Source: Macrostomum hystrix (taxonomy: Eukaryota; Platyhelminthes; Macrostomidae). From it: a DNA stretch of 64,000 nucleotides. Of the stretch, positions 21,202 through 34,240 are shown in pieces; positions within the stretch are counted from its first letter, which is position 1; every line of letters begins with the position of its first letter. Under the pieces are notes generated by a model. That model did not search any database, was not told the origin of the DNA, and saw only the letters and a list, made by a program, of their open reading frames with translations. The stretch is taken from positions 2,232,001-2,296,000 of the forward strand of contig CATNEN010000007.1 in the NCBI GenBank assembly GCA_950097015.1, given 5' to 3'. Made by a program: the position numbers and the translations under genes.

Positions 21202-24200
21202 CTGCGTTTTTGCGAACTCGGCGTGTAAATTTTGAAGCATACTCTTACGCTTATTAAATACTTTAAGGAAACAAAATAGACTTTTAAGAAATAATAACTT
21301 ACCCATTGCTATAGTCGAAAAAGCTAGGTCTTCGGCGACCAGACGGCTCTCTCGCGTAGGCGTCTCTCCGGAGTCGATTTTATTGTCTAGCAAACAGACT
21401 GCTTAATGCGTACTACTGATTTGTAAGCCTTAATAAACGGACATTACATTTCTTATTAGAGAAGACATTGTAGCCTCGGTCTCTATAAGCTCCCCCCACG
21501 AAAAGAGAACAGAGTGGTTCAACCATGCTGTACTCGTTTATCTCTAACACTCTGGGGTACAATAAAGACCTGGAGTACAACAAAGAATCAGTCCGAAACT
21601 TAGTGAATCAGTCCGCTAATCAACCCGCTAATCTACCTTGTCGATGTGTGGACTCGTTCCACCTCTGACAGTCGTCAGCGAAGCTCCACATCGGTCCGAG
21701 GCCGCATTCGGCGCTGGCCACACTTGCTCCGAGCGCTTCGAAGCGGTAGCCAGATGGACAACGCAGCTCGACTCTCTGCCCAACCGGTTGGCGGGTCATT
21801 TTTGACAGCAGCAGCTGAGCGACACTGTCGTTGCTCGAGCCTCCGGTTCCGTTGACGCTACTCCAGACTGTGGCAGTTGTCAGGTTGGACAAAGGATCGC
21901 AGGGCAGAGCTCTGCAGCTGAGCATGTCAGTTGATCCCTGATTTCCTGCTGCTTTGCTCAGCAGCTTCCAAGAACCGTTAATGCATTGCAGCTCCGCTGT
22001 TGGTGAGAACTCATCGCTAGCATTAACCCGACTCAAGCTGTAAAGGTAAGCGCGAGTTGCCATGAGTCCTGGCAGTTTGCTGCTGCAGTTCACCACGGCC
22101 ATCGAGCCGTTGCCTCTGAGGGAGACGTCAGCAATGAGGAACTGCTCGGACTCGAAGCTGACAGATCCGTTACTGAATGCGTCAAGCAGCAACTGGCTGG
22201 GGCAGTGCTCTGCAATCGGAAATTGAGCTGCTCTTAATTACAGCTGGTTCGAGAAAATATCGATAAATAAAAAACATTTAAAGAAATTAAAAAAATTGAA
22301 TAAAGCAAAAAAATCTGTCATCTCACTCGGATATTCTCTTGAGAAAAACGGTTTCAACGTTTAAAATTTTTCTGTTTCAACTGATGTTTTTGTGATAGAC
22401 AAGCTAGCGATATTTGTGTTTCTTAACTAGTTATATGAGAGAAAATACGAGCATCTGCTTGCAAGAATCGCAAAAACTACAGGGCCTCTAACGGGGCCAC
22501 TCAGTTTTTTAGTTATTTGTTTTTCTAAAGCTGCACTAGACAAAGGCAAGTGCAAATATTGCATGTTTTTTGCTAGTCGGCTATAGAAACGACAGCTTTT
22601 GACTTGCAATTTTCTGGATCTTTCAGGCCTCATTCTAACTCGCATGTAGCTCGAAGTTTACGATCGGGTGTATGAAAAGTGTTACTTTATTTCAAAAACC
22701 TCACCCGGACACTGAATATCCATCCAGTTCAAAGTCAGCGAGCTTGACCACCCAGCGATGCCGGAGCCAGTAACATCAGTGCAGTTGAATAAAGCCGAAG
22801 GCGACGCAACTCCACCGTGTGCGAGCCAGCTGCTGCGGCAGGTGTATCCAATTAGCGTTGCCGGAGGTTGGCCGGAGGATGCGCTGGGCTCGGAATATCG
22901 AGCACTATTAGGAAAGTAGGGCATGAGTCCGCGTAGCGATATGCTGGCAGTCTCATTAGCCAGGGGCAGAGCGGGGCACAGTTGAGGTTGGCAGTCCAGG
23001 GCAAAACTCCACGCAGAGTTGTTCAAACAAGTTGCTGTTTTTTTAGTCTCGTTTATCGCTTCGAAGTAGTACATCGGATGGCACGCAAGCTTTAGTTGCG
23101 TACCCGATTCGTACCGAGTCGTTTTGTTGAGCAGTTCAGCTGAGGTCAAATTGAGGAGATCAACATGCGTTAGGTTCTCGAGTGACTCGCAAGGAAGCTT
23201 GCGGCACAACAAGCTGCTAGCATTCAGCTGGCCTGCAGCGGTCGTCCAGACACCCTGACTGCAAGTGGCAGTTCCGTCCGAGTTGTAGCTTCCCGGTGTG
23301 GAAGTGAAATAATTGCCAGGCGAGCATTTTACAGCGCCCATTGCCGAAGCCTCAACGTATCCTGTGCTTTGAATTGGGGAACTGAAAGACGCGTTTCCTG
23401 GACCGATGGTAACAGTCAGGTCTGATATCGGACAGTATTCTGCAAATAAATATTGGATTTCCCATGCATAATTTTTTTAATGCGAGCATAATGTCTGCAA
23501 GACTTACGCAGGCAAGTATTCAAAGTGAAGGATCCAAGGGGGTTCACGTCCTGCCAGATGCCATTGAGACCGTCGCTACTTATTCGGCACTCGAACGGCC
23601 GCCATGTGTTGCTGGCATTTGAATTGGCGAGTATCTTGCAGACGTAGTACACCTTTGAGTGCAAGGCAAACTTGCTGGTGTCCCACCCCACTGGCGTCAC
23701 TGCGCCTGTGTGGCTAAGATTAAAGGGTGCCGTGAGATTCATCGATTCAGCAGTCGATAAATTGAATGGCAGCGCGCCACAAGTGACTGGCTCGCAGATA
23801 GCAGTGGTGTTCCATTGTCCTGAAGTCAGGTTACACGCCATGGTTGCCTGATTTGTCAGTACCGGGCTTCGAATGGAATGCTCAGCTGCGCACTTAACTG
23901 ACACCACAATTTCCATTGGATTTCCAACATCTGTGATGAAAACATTCTGCACGGAGCTGCTAAGCCTAGGACAGCTGTTCTCGGGGCAGAGCTGCGAGCT
24001 GCTGATGTCGGATGAAAAATCGCTGGTCCATACGGCATGTGTGGCGTTCCTGTCGCATGTCAACGTCCAATTGTACTTAGAGAAGCTAGAATCGAGCGGG
24101 ACCCCCTGAAGCAGGCTGGTTGTCCAGTTACAAAGCAAGGTCACTTTGTTTTTAGGATAGTAAAATAGAGCTGAATAAGACAACCACTGAGTCGAGTGAG

Positions 24201-27200
24201 TTGGATACTGCGCCACACCATTCTCACCGACTATTGATTTTCGCAGCGCTGTGTTGTTGCAGGCTCCTAGGGGGGATGGTGGAAATTCCGTTTTTTCATT
24301 CAGCCGGTCTGTAGATACTTTTTATAAAGATATATGTTTGCCCCTGCACTAAATTCTATTCGCTGTAATATTTTTCTGGTCTTTTAACTTACTGACGCAG
24401 AAAAATGCCCTGCCACTGCCGAGCCACTTCCACTGCCCGTCCTCGCCGCACTCCTGCTCACTGGATGCGCCAGGAATGATGAGGTAGTTACCGTGGCAGA
24501 ACCACCTCAGCTGCGTCTTGTAGACTTGTGCACTGGTCTCATTTCCTGAGGTTCTTTGTGTTCCATTGCCTGCTGTAGCATTCGTCACTACCAGAAAATA
24601 GTCCACCTCTGAGTAGGGCTTAGCTGTGGGACAGGTAACAATTCGGCATTCGAAGCGAATGGGAGACCAGATACCGCCCAGCACGCAGCTAGTCTCCATA
24701 TCTGGCTCAGAGCCAACTGCGCTTGTGTTCGAGTCCAGCTTAAAGGCATTGTAGCCAGTGTTGCACACGTATCTAGCCGATTGGCCGACTGAGAAAGTTG
24801 CATTTCTGAGCAGCCTTTGTACAGGCACGGCTTCCTCATAAAGTACAGTTGCCACTGAGTTGGCCACTTCCGGAGGCGGCTGGGAACACGGAGTGGGCTC
24901 ACAGCTGAATTGCTGTCCTCCAGACATTGTTGCTGTGGTGCAAGAGCACTGGGCCTTGGCGGTGTCATTGGCGGCCTTGCAGAATCCCGATGTATCGGTC
25001 AGGACAGAGTCTATTGGGTTTGAATAGTTCACCAGGCATCGGTAGGAGTAATTGAATGGCACATCGAACGGACTTGTCGGCGGGGTTAGGATTGCATTTG
25101 GCACAATTGGGATGCAGCAAAAGCTGCTAGAATTGTCGACTCTGGTGCAGTTACAGTTCACGCTGCTATCATCCCACACAGCATTGTTGCCACACTGCAT
25201 GTAGCCAACTCGTCCTGAGTTTGAGCAGTTGAAAAGCAGCTTCGACTTGTACGGAGCCTGGACACTTTGCGGGTCTGAATAAGTCTGACTTGTCTCTGTG
25301 CCCGGCGGAACATAGCTGGAGATTTGCATTGTTGGCATTGCGTTTGCTGGGATCTTATCCGGATAAATACAGGATTTCGGCAAGCAGGTGGGCAGATCAA
25401 CCGGTTGCCAGGTACCAGAGATCAAGCTGCAACTGCGTGTAAAATTTGTAGCCCGCTGGCCGCCGTAAATGTACTGGTATCCGGGCTGGCAATAGTAGGA
25501 CACTGTTATCACAGAACTCTGAAAAAGAAATTCAGTTCAAGTTTTTATAATCGCCGGCGCTTCTTCCTTCATTTGTAGCTACAATAATAAAAAGCCTGTT
25601 AAATGTTTACTTCAAAAGCGTACTCTATTCCTGCTCCAAAAAGTTGTAATACGAATGGCACTCACTCCGTCGATGAGGTAGCGCGAAGACAGCGAATTAT
25701 TCAGTGTTGCCATGCCGCGACTCAGCAGGAAGCTGGCATTGTGTGGCTGCGTGCACCGCTTCGCTGGAACACCGGTGAGTGCAGTGTATGAAGCTGCTGG
25801 TAGATCGCTTAATTCTCAATTTCCCAGTGCCTTTAGTTTTCCCACATGGGCTTCAATGTTTAATTTTATCAACTCCCGGTTGATATTTTATACGAGTTTT
25901 GGCTTTTGTAAAAATTATTACGAGTTGTGTAATAGAAAAATAACCTAAAATAGGCACTGTGTTATGAAAAATCTCTTGCTCTATTTCATATTCTCTCGCG
26001 GCGTCTGGAACTTGGTTGTAAAATCTAAAATGCTCATTGTAAAAGCCAGTTGCAACTCTTCCTGGCAGGACTGTAGAATTCTTTCGAAAAAGCTGACTTC
26101 AAACAATTTCAAGTGCAAGGGCCTTTAGAAGGTTAAGCAATGTTCTATTTCAATACAATCAGACAAACTAAATGTGTTTCCTGTCATACTTTTTAAGATG
26201 GTTCCTTAATTTTCTGTCAATTTTCACTTTTTCTGCTACTCAGTTCTCTGTATTTCGCACCGAACCAGGCGCCAGAAGCCCAGATCCCCTAACTTTTTCG
26301 CTGTGGTATAAAGTTCATTTAGTACTTGGTTCGTTTGTGGTTGAATGAAAGCTTATTTCGTCCGACAGTAGTGAGCCCAAAGACAAGTGCTTCGGGCATT
26401 TGACAGAGGGTTAGTGAGAATCCAAGCTAGGCGAAACAATTTGTGTATTTGCTGATGGTGCCAAAATCAACTGGGATAGAAATTCGGTTGAATACGGTGG
26501 CCCCCACAGTCTATGGACTGTACGCAGTCTTATTTTTCGAATTCCATTACAGATTACAAATGGAGATCATTTTTATGATTCTAGCTCGCATTTAGAATTT
26601 CAGATTTCAAATTTTCACTACGCTGTAACTTTTATATTATTTTCTTTTTTTCTTTTTGAACAAAACAAACGTCAGCTGGGCTTCCTGCCGAAGCAACAGT
26701 TGTAAATAAAAAAAATGCTGACTCAATCAATCGGGTTTTCAGAAAAAAACTAGTTTAGCGGCAGGCGGTAATGTTGAATTCCGATGCCTAATACACTTTG
26801 AGAACTTTTCTTTATGCAAATCAAATCGGAATTTCCTCGAATTCTGGCGTGCATAAAAAATTCCTTTAAATTAGTCGATCAAAACTCTCGAATAAAATTT
26901 TAGGTGCAGGATTAAAACCTTTTCCTTGGTCATTGACTCATTGGTAACTAATTCATCAGTCTCGCGATGGCTAGTATATCAATAATGCTGGAACACTCGA
27001 ACGCATTTTTAACGAAATTACGGATCTCACTACCAGCAGTGGCGGGAAACATCGGTTATAACAATTTAGCTATTGATCTAGAACACCGCCGATTTCATCT
27101 TAGATGAAGCCACGCTACAACACACACAATCGTGGCTTTGCACACAGCTGTCTTGATTTTATCATCACCAGAGAGATTTCGGTTTGAGCTACTGATGGCT

Positions 27201-29360
27201 GCACGGTACCTAAAAAGTCCTGACATTGCAACCCTTTGTAGTTGCAACTAAAACAAATGTTGGTGCTAAGGATAGGCACCCCAGACCCTTTGAAAATCAA
27301 ATAGCTCGATGTGCGTTACTGCTATCATCGTGATTTGCTCAACACTCTCGAGTGAACTAATAGGTCACGAACACACGATAACACGGTTTAAGCTATTTTC
27401 GATACCTACCAACGCAAAACGTAGTGTCTCCGGTGACTAAAAGCCTCCTCGAAGGCAGGATACCATTCACGTTGTAGGCAAAGACCAAACGGTAACTCTT
27501 GGTTGGCTGCACGTCATTTAGCAACTTGTAGTCATCAAACCATTTCTTAGGTCTAATTGGATCGGTGTTAAATTCCAGCATGCTTTTGTAGCCACCAGAG
27601 AGAATGTTGCCGCCGTCAAGGACACTCAGAAAATCGCTCTGAATCAGCATAATTGAGATAAGATGATCGTTGTAACTCGACGGTACCACGCGCAGTAGCG
27701 ATCTGAATCGAACAAGCCGAGATTGTTTTAGACAATTTTCACGATAGACAAGATAAATATTCATGAAAATTGTTGATTGAAAGAAATTTTCCCATGCTTA
27801 GGTATCTTGCATCTTGATTTACTTAGAATTTAATTGGTGTACAGTAGGCTCAGTTCATTTCATATATTCGCACTGGGTTCATATAAAAAATCTACGAGTA
27901 AATACGCTCGCAACCTCTCCTTATGCATTCTACTAAGCCAACTCACAGAAATGTGTCAACAGAGTTGGTATCGTCCAGCTTGGGCAGTTCACAGCTAAGT
28001 AACAGCTGGTCTAGCAGGGTGGCGATTGAGAACTGAGACCGATAGAGGCAGAGACATGCTGTTGGAGCGTCTGGAGAGTTCGCGATGCAGCTTCGGTTTT
28101 CATCGGCTGCAATTGAAGAAATCATATTTTTTGCTTAAATCTGCGGTTAGATGATAACGCGACGCGCTTGGAATTATCAGAACAGACTAATAACCAGATT
28201 AGCCTTCTCGCAGAATTTTGGTTGCTGAAAATTATACATGTACAATAATTCAACTGACGCTTCATTTGTAAAACAACATCTGCAGCTAGCAAACAATCAA
28301 TCAACCTCCTATATGCCCTGGCCACATGTGCACCGTCTTACAGATACGTTATGAACAGATCATCAACGTTGCGAACTGGTTGGGAATGTCGGAGACATCT
28401 TTTTCATCTTCGCCGGCCTCCATTATGATGAAGCTGGCTAAAACTTCCATTTTAACATTTGTAATGTTCAAAATAATTATGCTGATGCTGAGGCAGTTTT
28501 AAAGCCTGGGGCAAATTTACCGAGAGGCACAGCTACTCACAGGTACAATCAGTTGATGCCCAACAGATGGGATGCACCAGCCGCGAGTGATCAGTTAGAA
28601 GGAACTCAAACTGGCAGCTGGAGTTCTCGCCGCTGCTGTAGTTGGCGCCGCTACAAGCGAGCAGCCGCATGACCACCAGGTTACTCGTACTGCCATCAGC
28701 AACGTATGCGTTGTCCTTCGCCGCCCAAGGAATAGTCGTCCGATTCTCTCCTAGTGAGCCTATTTCAAATAGTTGACCTGTGAAGCCCCATCGGAGACTG
28801 CTGCGGTTCAGCTGGGGAGTGCCTGGCGGCTGGGCAGCGTGTTGAATGTCCGTCATGAGTGTCTTGCCGGAGAGCCACACGGCAAACGATGTGCTAAAAT
28901 TTATCAAAGTTTATGATAAGATATGTAAATCGATCGTTTCATTTTCACTGGATCGAGCAAGTCAGCAGACGATACACCATGTAGTCTAAGAGCAAGTACG
29001 AGCTAGATATCTCAGATATTTCATCCGGAAATATAAAGTAAAGGAGCTAGACACGAGATATGCAAGTGGGCAAGCTCAAGCTCACTTGATGGATAGCAGG
29101 CGGATCAGAGGATCAAGATACTCGGCGCTGTCGATGATGCGAAACGGCGTAACGCCGTCAACCTCGGTGCTCAAGCAGGCCGGTCGCTGGAGTGAATAGT
29201 TCCATTTGGACTCCGCAAATTGTTCCAGATTGAGGACATACTCAAAGTTGTTGTATTGCACCGAGTTAAGGTAGAAGTCCTGCCCAGAGACATGCGAATG
29301 CTGCGAGCAAATTATCACAATTAACACAATCAAATCAGTTCGGAGCTGATTGAAAGTCAT
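21202..29360 (-). CDS. Secreted or membrane glycoprotein with many sushi/CCP modules
   Basis: Twelve-exon model, all phases consistent: 29360-29086, 28893-28541, 28106-27947, 27702-27419, 27287-27210 (tentative), 25763-25666, 25518-24393, 24266-23518 or 23508 (donor GTAAGT at 23507; 23508 keeps phase), 23439-22705, 22209-21637, 21386-21303, 21260-21202; about 1,530 residues. The ATG at 29360 starts a signal peptide (LIVLIVIICSQHSHVSG). The first four exons form a domain I do not recognise. From exon 6 on, modules of about 70-130 residues show the CCP pattern (Cys, YxC, Gly-W, Cys), e.g. YYCQPGYQYIYGG, ARYVCNTGYNAF, LKLACHPMYYFEA. NxS/T sites are very frequent. Such proteins act in adhesion or complement-like recognition. 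The last two short exons give a polar, basic tail without a TM helix. The frame can also end at a stop at 21184-21186 if the final donor is unused. Confidence 0.7.
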
Positions 29361-32300
29361 GGAACAATAAATATGTTGCGCAGCTAGTGAGAAACAATTA
29401 TTATATGTGTTCTACAGTGAAAATGTTGATCTTAATTAAACATGGATTCACTAGAATACGTAGGTTCATGCCCACCTTTATCCTGCTTTGAATCCATGAT
29501 CACAGATTCTGATTGGTCGGTAACTTCAATTTGCTACTTTCACAACTTATAATACTGTACTTGAAGTCAATCAGCACTCTTCAGCGCAGTGAAGCAGCTG
29601 AAGCTTGTCAAATGATCGGGTAGTGCTAAAGCAGGGCATGCCAGGGCGTGCATAGTCGTTTATAATAATTGAGCTTGATACCCTACTTCATCCTACTTCA
29701 TTATCATTCATTCAGCTCACTTTCAAATCGATCGTTCAGTAGTTCATTGGCATGTACGTCAAATGAATTCGATACTTCTCACTGCTCAGGCCCATGAGCA
29801 TGCCCATTATATCCTTAGGGGCTAGGGGTGTAATATTGCTAGGGGCCAGCGGTTTCTGGCTGCGCTGGGTCAAGGGGGTCCTTGGTCGATTACTTGATTA
29901 CAATGATTCGAAGAAGAATCACTGGAGTCTAAAAGTATAACAAACCTGGTCAGCCCCCTCTTACATCAATTGCATTCTTTGCCTTGCCCCGATTAAGCGC
30001 GCGTAATATTTGTAATTGTACTTTTTTTCTGCCATTCAGTTGCATTACATTGGCGGCCATCAAGCGCAATTTTTTTCTGGAGCATGTGCATGTACAGCAC
30101 AGCTCACTCTGGCATCACAGCTTGCTAACGATCGCATCTCTCTTGCATTACAATATATGCTTGGAGAAACCGATTACTCGACTAATTACTTAGCTCAGCT
30201 GCAGTCGCTGTCAGAAAGCGTACATAGCTTTGACAAACTCACGTCTTCTTTCATCATTACAAGCAGTTTCATGCAGGTCAAGTATAATGCAACCACTCGC
30301 CGTCCTTGACAGCTTCCGGTGTCAACCTTTAAAGACCTGCATGGCACCTGCAATGAATACAACTCATCAAAGCAGGGCTATTTTGAGCTGGTCAGTCTTG
30401 CAAACTGCATAAAATACGTCTCTTAAAATAAACACATGATTGAGAACAGTTCAAACATCCGGTAAATTGTTATGCGAATTTCTGACCGTCATCAAAGTCT
30501 CTTATTTGAGCCCCACAAACGTTCTATTGTCCTGTAGTTTGGTGCAGAGCCGTCTCCATAGTGACAAAGGATTGACCGCGGTGGCCTTGTCAAATTAGGC
30601 GGTAATTGCTGTTAATTAGCAGACTAGCCTTCCCTTGCCCCACGTCTGCGCGTCAATGCGCAAAATCTGATAGACGACAGCTGAGAAATTACTGTCGTAT
30701 CTAGCTCGTATATCTAACTTAGCTATGGGATGCACAAACTGTGTTAACAATGAAATAAGAAACACATTTTTAACACATGTAGATTTATTTTTCTCCAATC
30801 AAATTTATAAATGAAAGGAATTAAAGAATTGCTCAAAGGAATTGTTGAATTACTCATATTGTAATATCGAGTAAGTAAAAAGTAAGTAAAAAAATAATAT
30901 TTAGTGTGGTACGGACAGCTTGCCATTTTCTGTACTTTTCAATTCAGGGAGATCAGAATAAACTCCACACTTCTTCAGTGTCAAAATTATGAGTGCATTT
31001 TTGGTGCAATCACTGTCATTGCAACGTACATCCTGCAACGTAAATCTGCAGAATACCTATACGAGCTAATTTGCTAATTATTAGATACTCTAGATACCAA
31101 TCGGTCAAATGAAATCACATTGCATTGCTGGCAAAATTGAGCGAAAAACATAAAGATTTGATACAAAATAACACTGCTTGAAGTAGACGACTACATGACT
31201 ACTGCACACGGACTACGATCATGGATGACTACGCAAGGAAATTGTATACAATATACCTTGGCAAAAAGACCCATTGACCATTTTACAAAACATACAGATA
31301 GTCAGTATCCTTACAGCAATTAACAGGTTGTGCAACCCCTACAGAGATGAGTGACAATAAGGTTGCAACCCCGATGAGTTCGTGGGAACTTAGCACCTAG
31401 CTCACTTCTCTCCGAATAGATTTGTTAAGGGCTATTTGTCAAGTACACGTATAAGGGCTATATTACACGATAATATATGTAGTGTAAATATTATATAATA
31501 AATATTAAATGGAATAAATATATCCATATTTTTTATACAAATAGATAATATTACGCTTATCTCGCCTTGTAGGTCCGCTTCGACAGTCACGTAGACGTCG
31601 ATCTACGTGATAAATCATGACTCAAACTTGAATATTGTGTCACTGTGCAAGACATCGGCAGAAAATTGCTTAGGATAATATATTTGCAACAGAAATATAT
31701 ATCATCAGGCAGTCAGTGATCATAGGGTGTTTGAATGGAGTACGCATTTGTTTTACCGTGCGTTACAACTTAATTTCTAGTAAAATTACTTAAACGATCG
31801 ATCCGCTCGGGATATTGTCTTTAAGTCGAGTTTACTGTAGGCCTACACAAGTTATTGTTTGTGAGAATTCGACCAATGAATTGTTCTTAATGAATTGTCC
31901 GTATCCGATAAATTAATATATAGGCCTATTTTTTAAATTAAGCTTGTCGCTAAAGTCACATTGTCACTTTCACATTGATTTAAGGAACAAACTGTTGGGT
32001 AGAAAAAAGCTCTAATTTTAATGAATCTTGCATTGGTGGCTGTTTTATGCAAAAAACTGAATGCCACTTATGGTTACGAAGACTAGATATTTGAATATAA
32101 ATTACCTGAAATCGCCCAGTCTTTGCTGTTTGGTGCTCAATTTTGCTATTTAGCTTCGTTAGTTAACTACCTGATTGAATAGGCCTAGCACTAGCTGGGC
32201 CTAATTAGGGCCTACCTAGCTAGCTAATGTCAAATGGACTCAAATGATTGTGGCCTGCACTTTTACTTCTGTACAGGCTACCGTTTTTTAATGAACTAGA

Positions 32301-32395
32301 CCTAGTTAGCAAAATAGCAATTTTTATGTCAATAAACTGTGTTAACAATGCAATAATCCCATGCTTATTTTAGTGCTTAAGTGCTTTAGTGCTTT
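29361..32395. other. Upstream flank of the CCP gene and intergenic spacer
   Basis: About 3 kb, AT-rich, no supported gene. The CCP promoter should lie just above 29360 but no clear motif was seen. A small GTGCTTTA tandem repeat lies at 32374-32398, against the inverted-repeat element. Confidence 0.5.
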
Positions 32396-33079
32396 AGTGC
32401 TTATTCCCATGGTCCCATGCCGATAATTTCAATTTTATCCACATGGATCCATGCCGATAATTTCTGCTTATCCACACGGCAGCTTGTATGAATAGGTCTA
32501 CTTTCAAATCCCTACTTATTCTTCTCTGAGCATAAGGCTTTTGCTTTAGAGTATAGTGTATTATAGTGTACACTATCAATGCATAGTGTAAAAGAATACC
32601 AATGATGTATAATGTGTGACGAGTTTGGTGCTGACTAGAATTCTGCTGGTTGACTCATATGATTTTCTTTGATAGACTTTTTACTTTATAAGTCAATACA
32701 ATTTGAATGAAAACAAGTAATGATGACAAAAGATTTAGTAATTTGTTATTACAATAATTAAAAAGGATGACATTAATGTTGGTTAGGCCTAATGAATGTG
32801 TAGGTCGAAATGTAGAACACTGTTGTAACGCACTGTCAACTTTGTCAATCTATTGGCTCGAGGGTTCAACAAAACGTTCAAACCCAAAAGGTCCTCATTT
32901 CAAAGAACAGTCTAACTGTGTGGATGAAATTTCAGAAATTAACGGCACAGCATATTTATATAATGAGTTTTAGACCTATTCATACAAGCTGCTGTGTGGA
33001 TAAGCAGAAAATTATTGGCATGGATCCGTGTGGATAGAATTGAAATTATTGGCATGGGACCGTGGGAATAAGCTCTGCC
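32396..33079. mobile_element. Non-autonomous inverted-repeat element (MITE-like), copy 2
   Basis: Reverse-orientation relative of 1870-2551. Its left arm, starting GCTTATTCCCATGGTCCCAT, matches the right arm of copy 1, and it ends GGGAATAAGCTCTGCC. The internal region matches throughout. Differences from copy 1 cluster at CpG sites: CACGG to CATGG, CCCGTG to CCCATG, CGGATCCGTG to TGGATCCATG. No clear target duplication is visible. Confidence 0.8.
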
Positions 33080-33849
33080 CAATAAAATACATAGCTAAGG
33101 CCTAGGTCCATGACTATATGCCTACCTGTATTAATTTTAATAATATGGCTATTGAGGGGCCTCGACCCATGTCTTTGCATCCTCCCAAAAAATGCGCAAC
33201 CTCCCAAATCTTAGCCGGCCGTGCGACTTAGTTTTTGCTCTTATTAGTGACTTAGTTCATTTCATTGCTCTATTTACAACTTAGTTTGCTCTCATTTGCT
33301 ATCTTTTTCTCTCTTTTTACTTTTCTTCACGCCTTCCTTTTTTGTCCCTTGGTCCCCCCTTTGATTTTTTTGTGCTTGGTCGATTGGTTTTTCGACTTAG
33401 CTTGCTTGGCCCTCATTTCACCTGGCCAGTTTGGCCGGGTCGGCCGGGTGTTGCGCATGTATGTGGCTTCTGTGTTGCCATTGCACTTTAGCAATTTATT
33501 TTCTAGAGCTTAAAAAATTCACAGTATTACATGAAAGCTAGTGAAATATGACCTAATTGTCCAATCCCAGTATACATGATAAAATATTAACTAACAGTAA
33601 ATAAAATTAAGTGGAACTAGATTAGTTAGATCACTTAAATACTAATATGCAACTCTCAATTAGAAATAATTTTTTTTAATGGAAAAACAGTTCTGCAGTT
33701 CATTCACTATTTCTGGAACAAAGCAAATTTCAAACTTCAAACAAATTTCAGACAGAAACACCAAAAGGTTGATCCATTTTAAAAGACTAAACATGTTTAA
33801 AAAATAACAATTACACATTATCACAATGTCTGGTCAAGCCCTCAAATAT
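33080..33849. other. Spacer, no gene seen
   Basis: About 770 bp with a T-rich plus-strand frame (33265-33513) of no recognisable content. Confidence 0.45.
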
Positions 33850-34065
33850 CACAGCTATTTAGTCTGTGGACTAGGATTGCCACAGATATCACAGTTTGTA
33901 CCCCAGCTTATCCTGAGTAATCAAATTTTATATTGAATCATAAATTTGGCAAACGGAAGCAATGGGGAATTTAATGTCTTGCACAAGGACAACACTGTTT
34001 CCTGTGGACTGATAGTTAAATCCCAAACCTGTAAGCCAACCACTAAGCTATCTGCTCCCTATTAG
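33850..34065 (-). mobile_element. tRNA-derived SINE
   Basis: On the minus strand TAGCTTAGTGG (box A, 34040-34050) is followed by a decayed box B and then a core with TGTCCTTGTGCAAGACATTA, close to the conserved central domain of many animal SINEs. It lies just upstream of the UBE4-like gene. The tail end is approximate. Confidence 0.55.
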
Positions 34066-34240
34066 CCATATTCACTGAAAGCCATGTGGCATTATAAGGC
34101 TTATAATATTATAATCATCTGTAATATCGTTTATTCCAGTGCTCTACTATTGACATAGCAGACAAAATAAAGTTAGCATTTAAGAAGAGGCGGCTTGAAT
34201 AAACAGTAACTGTGACTTGAGTAAAGTGAGTGAATTAGCC

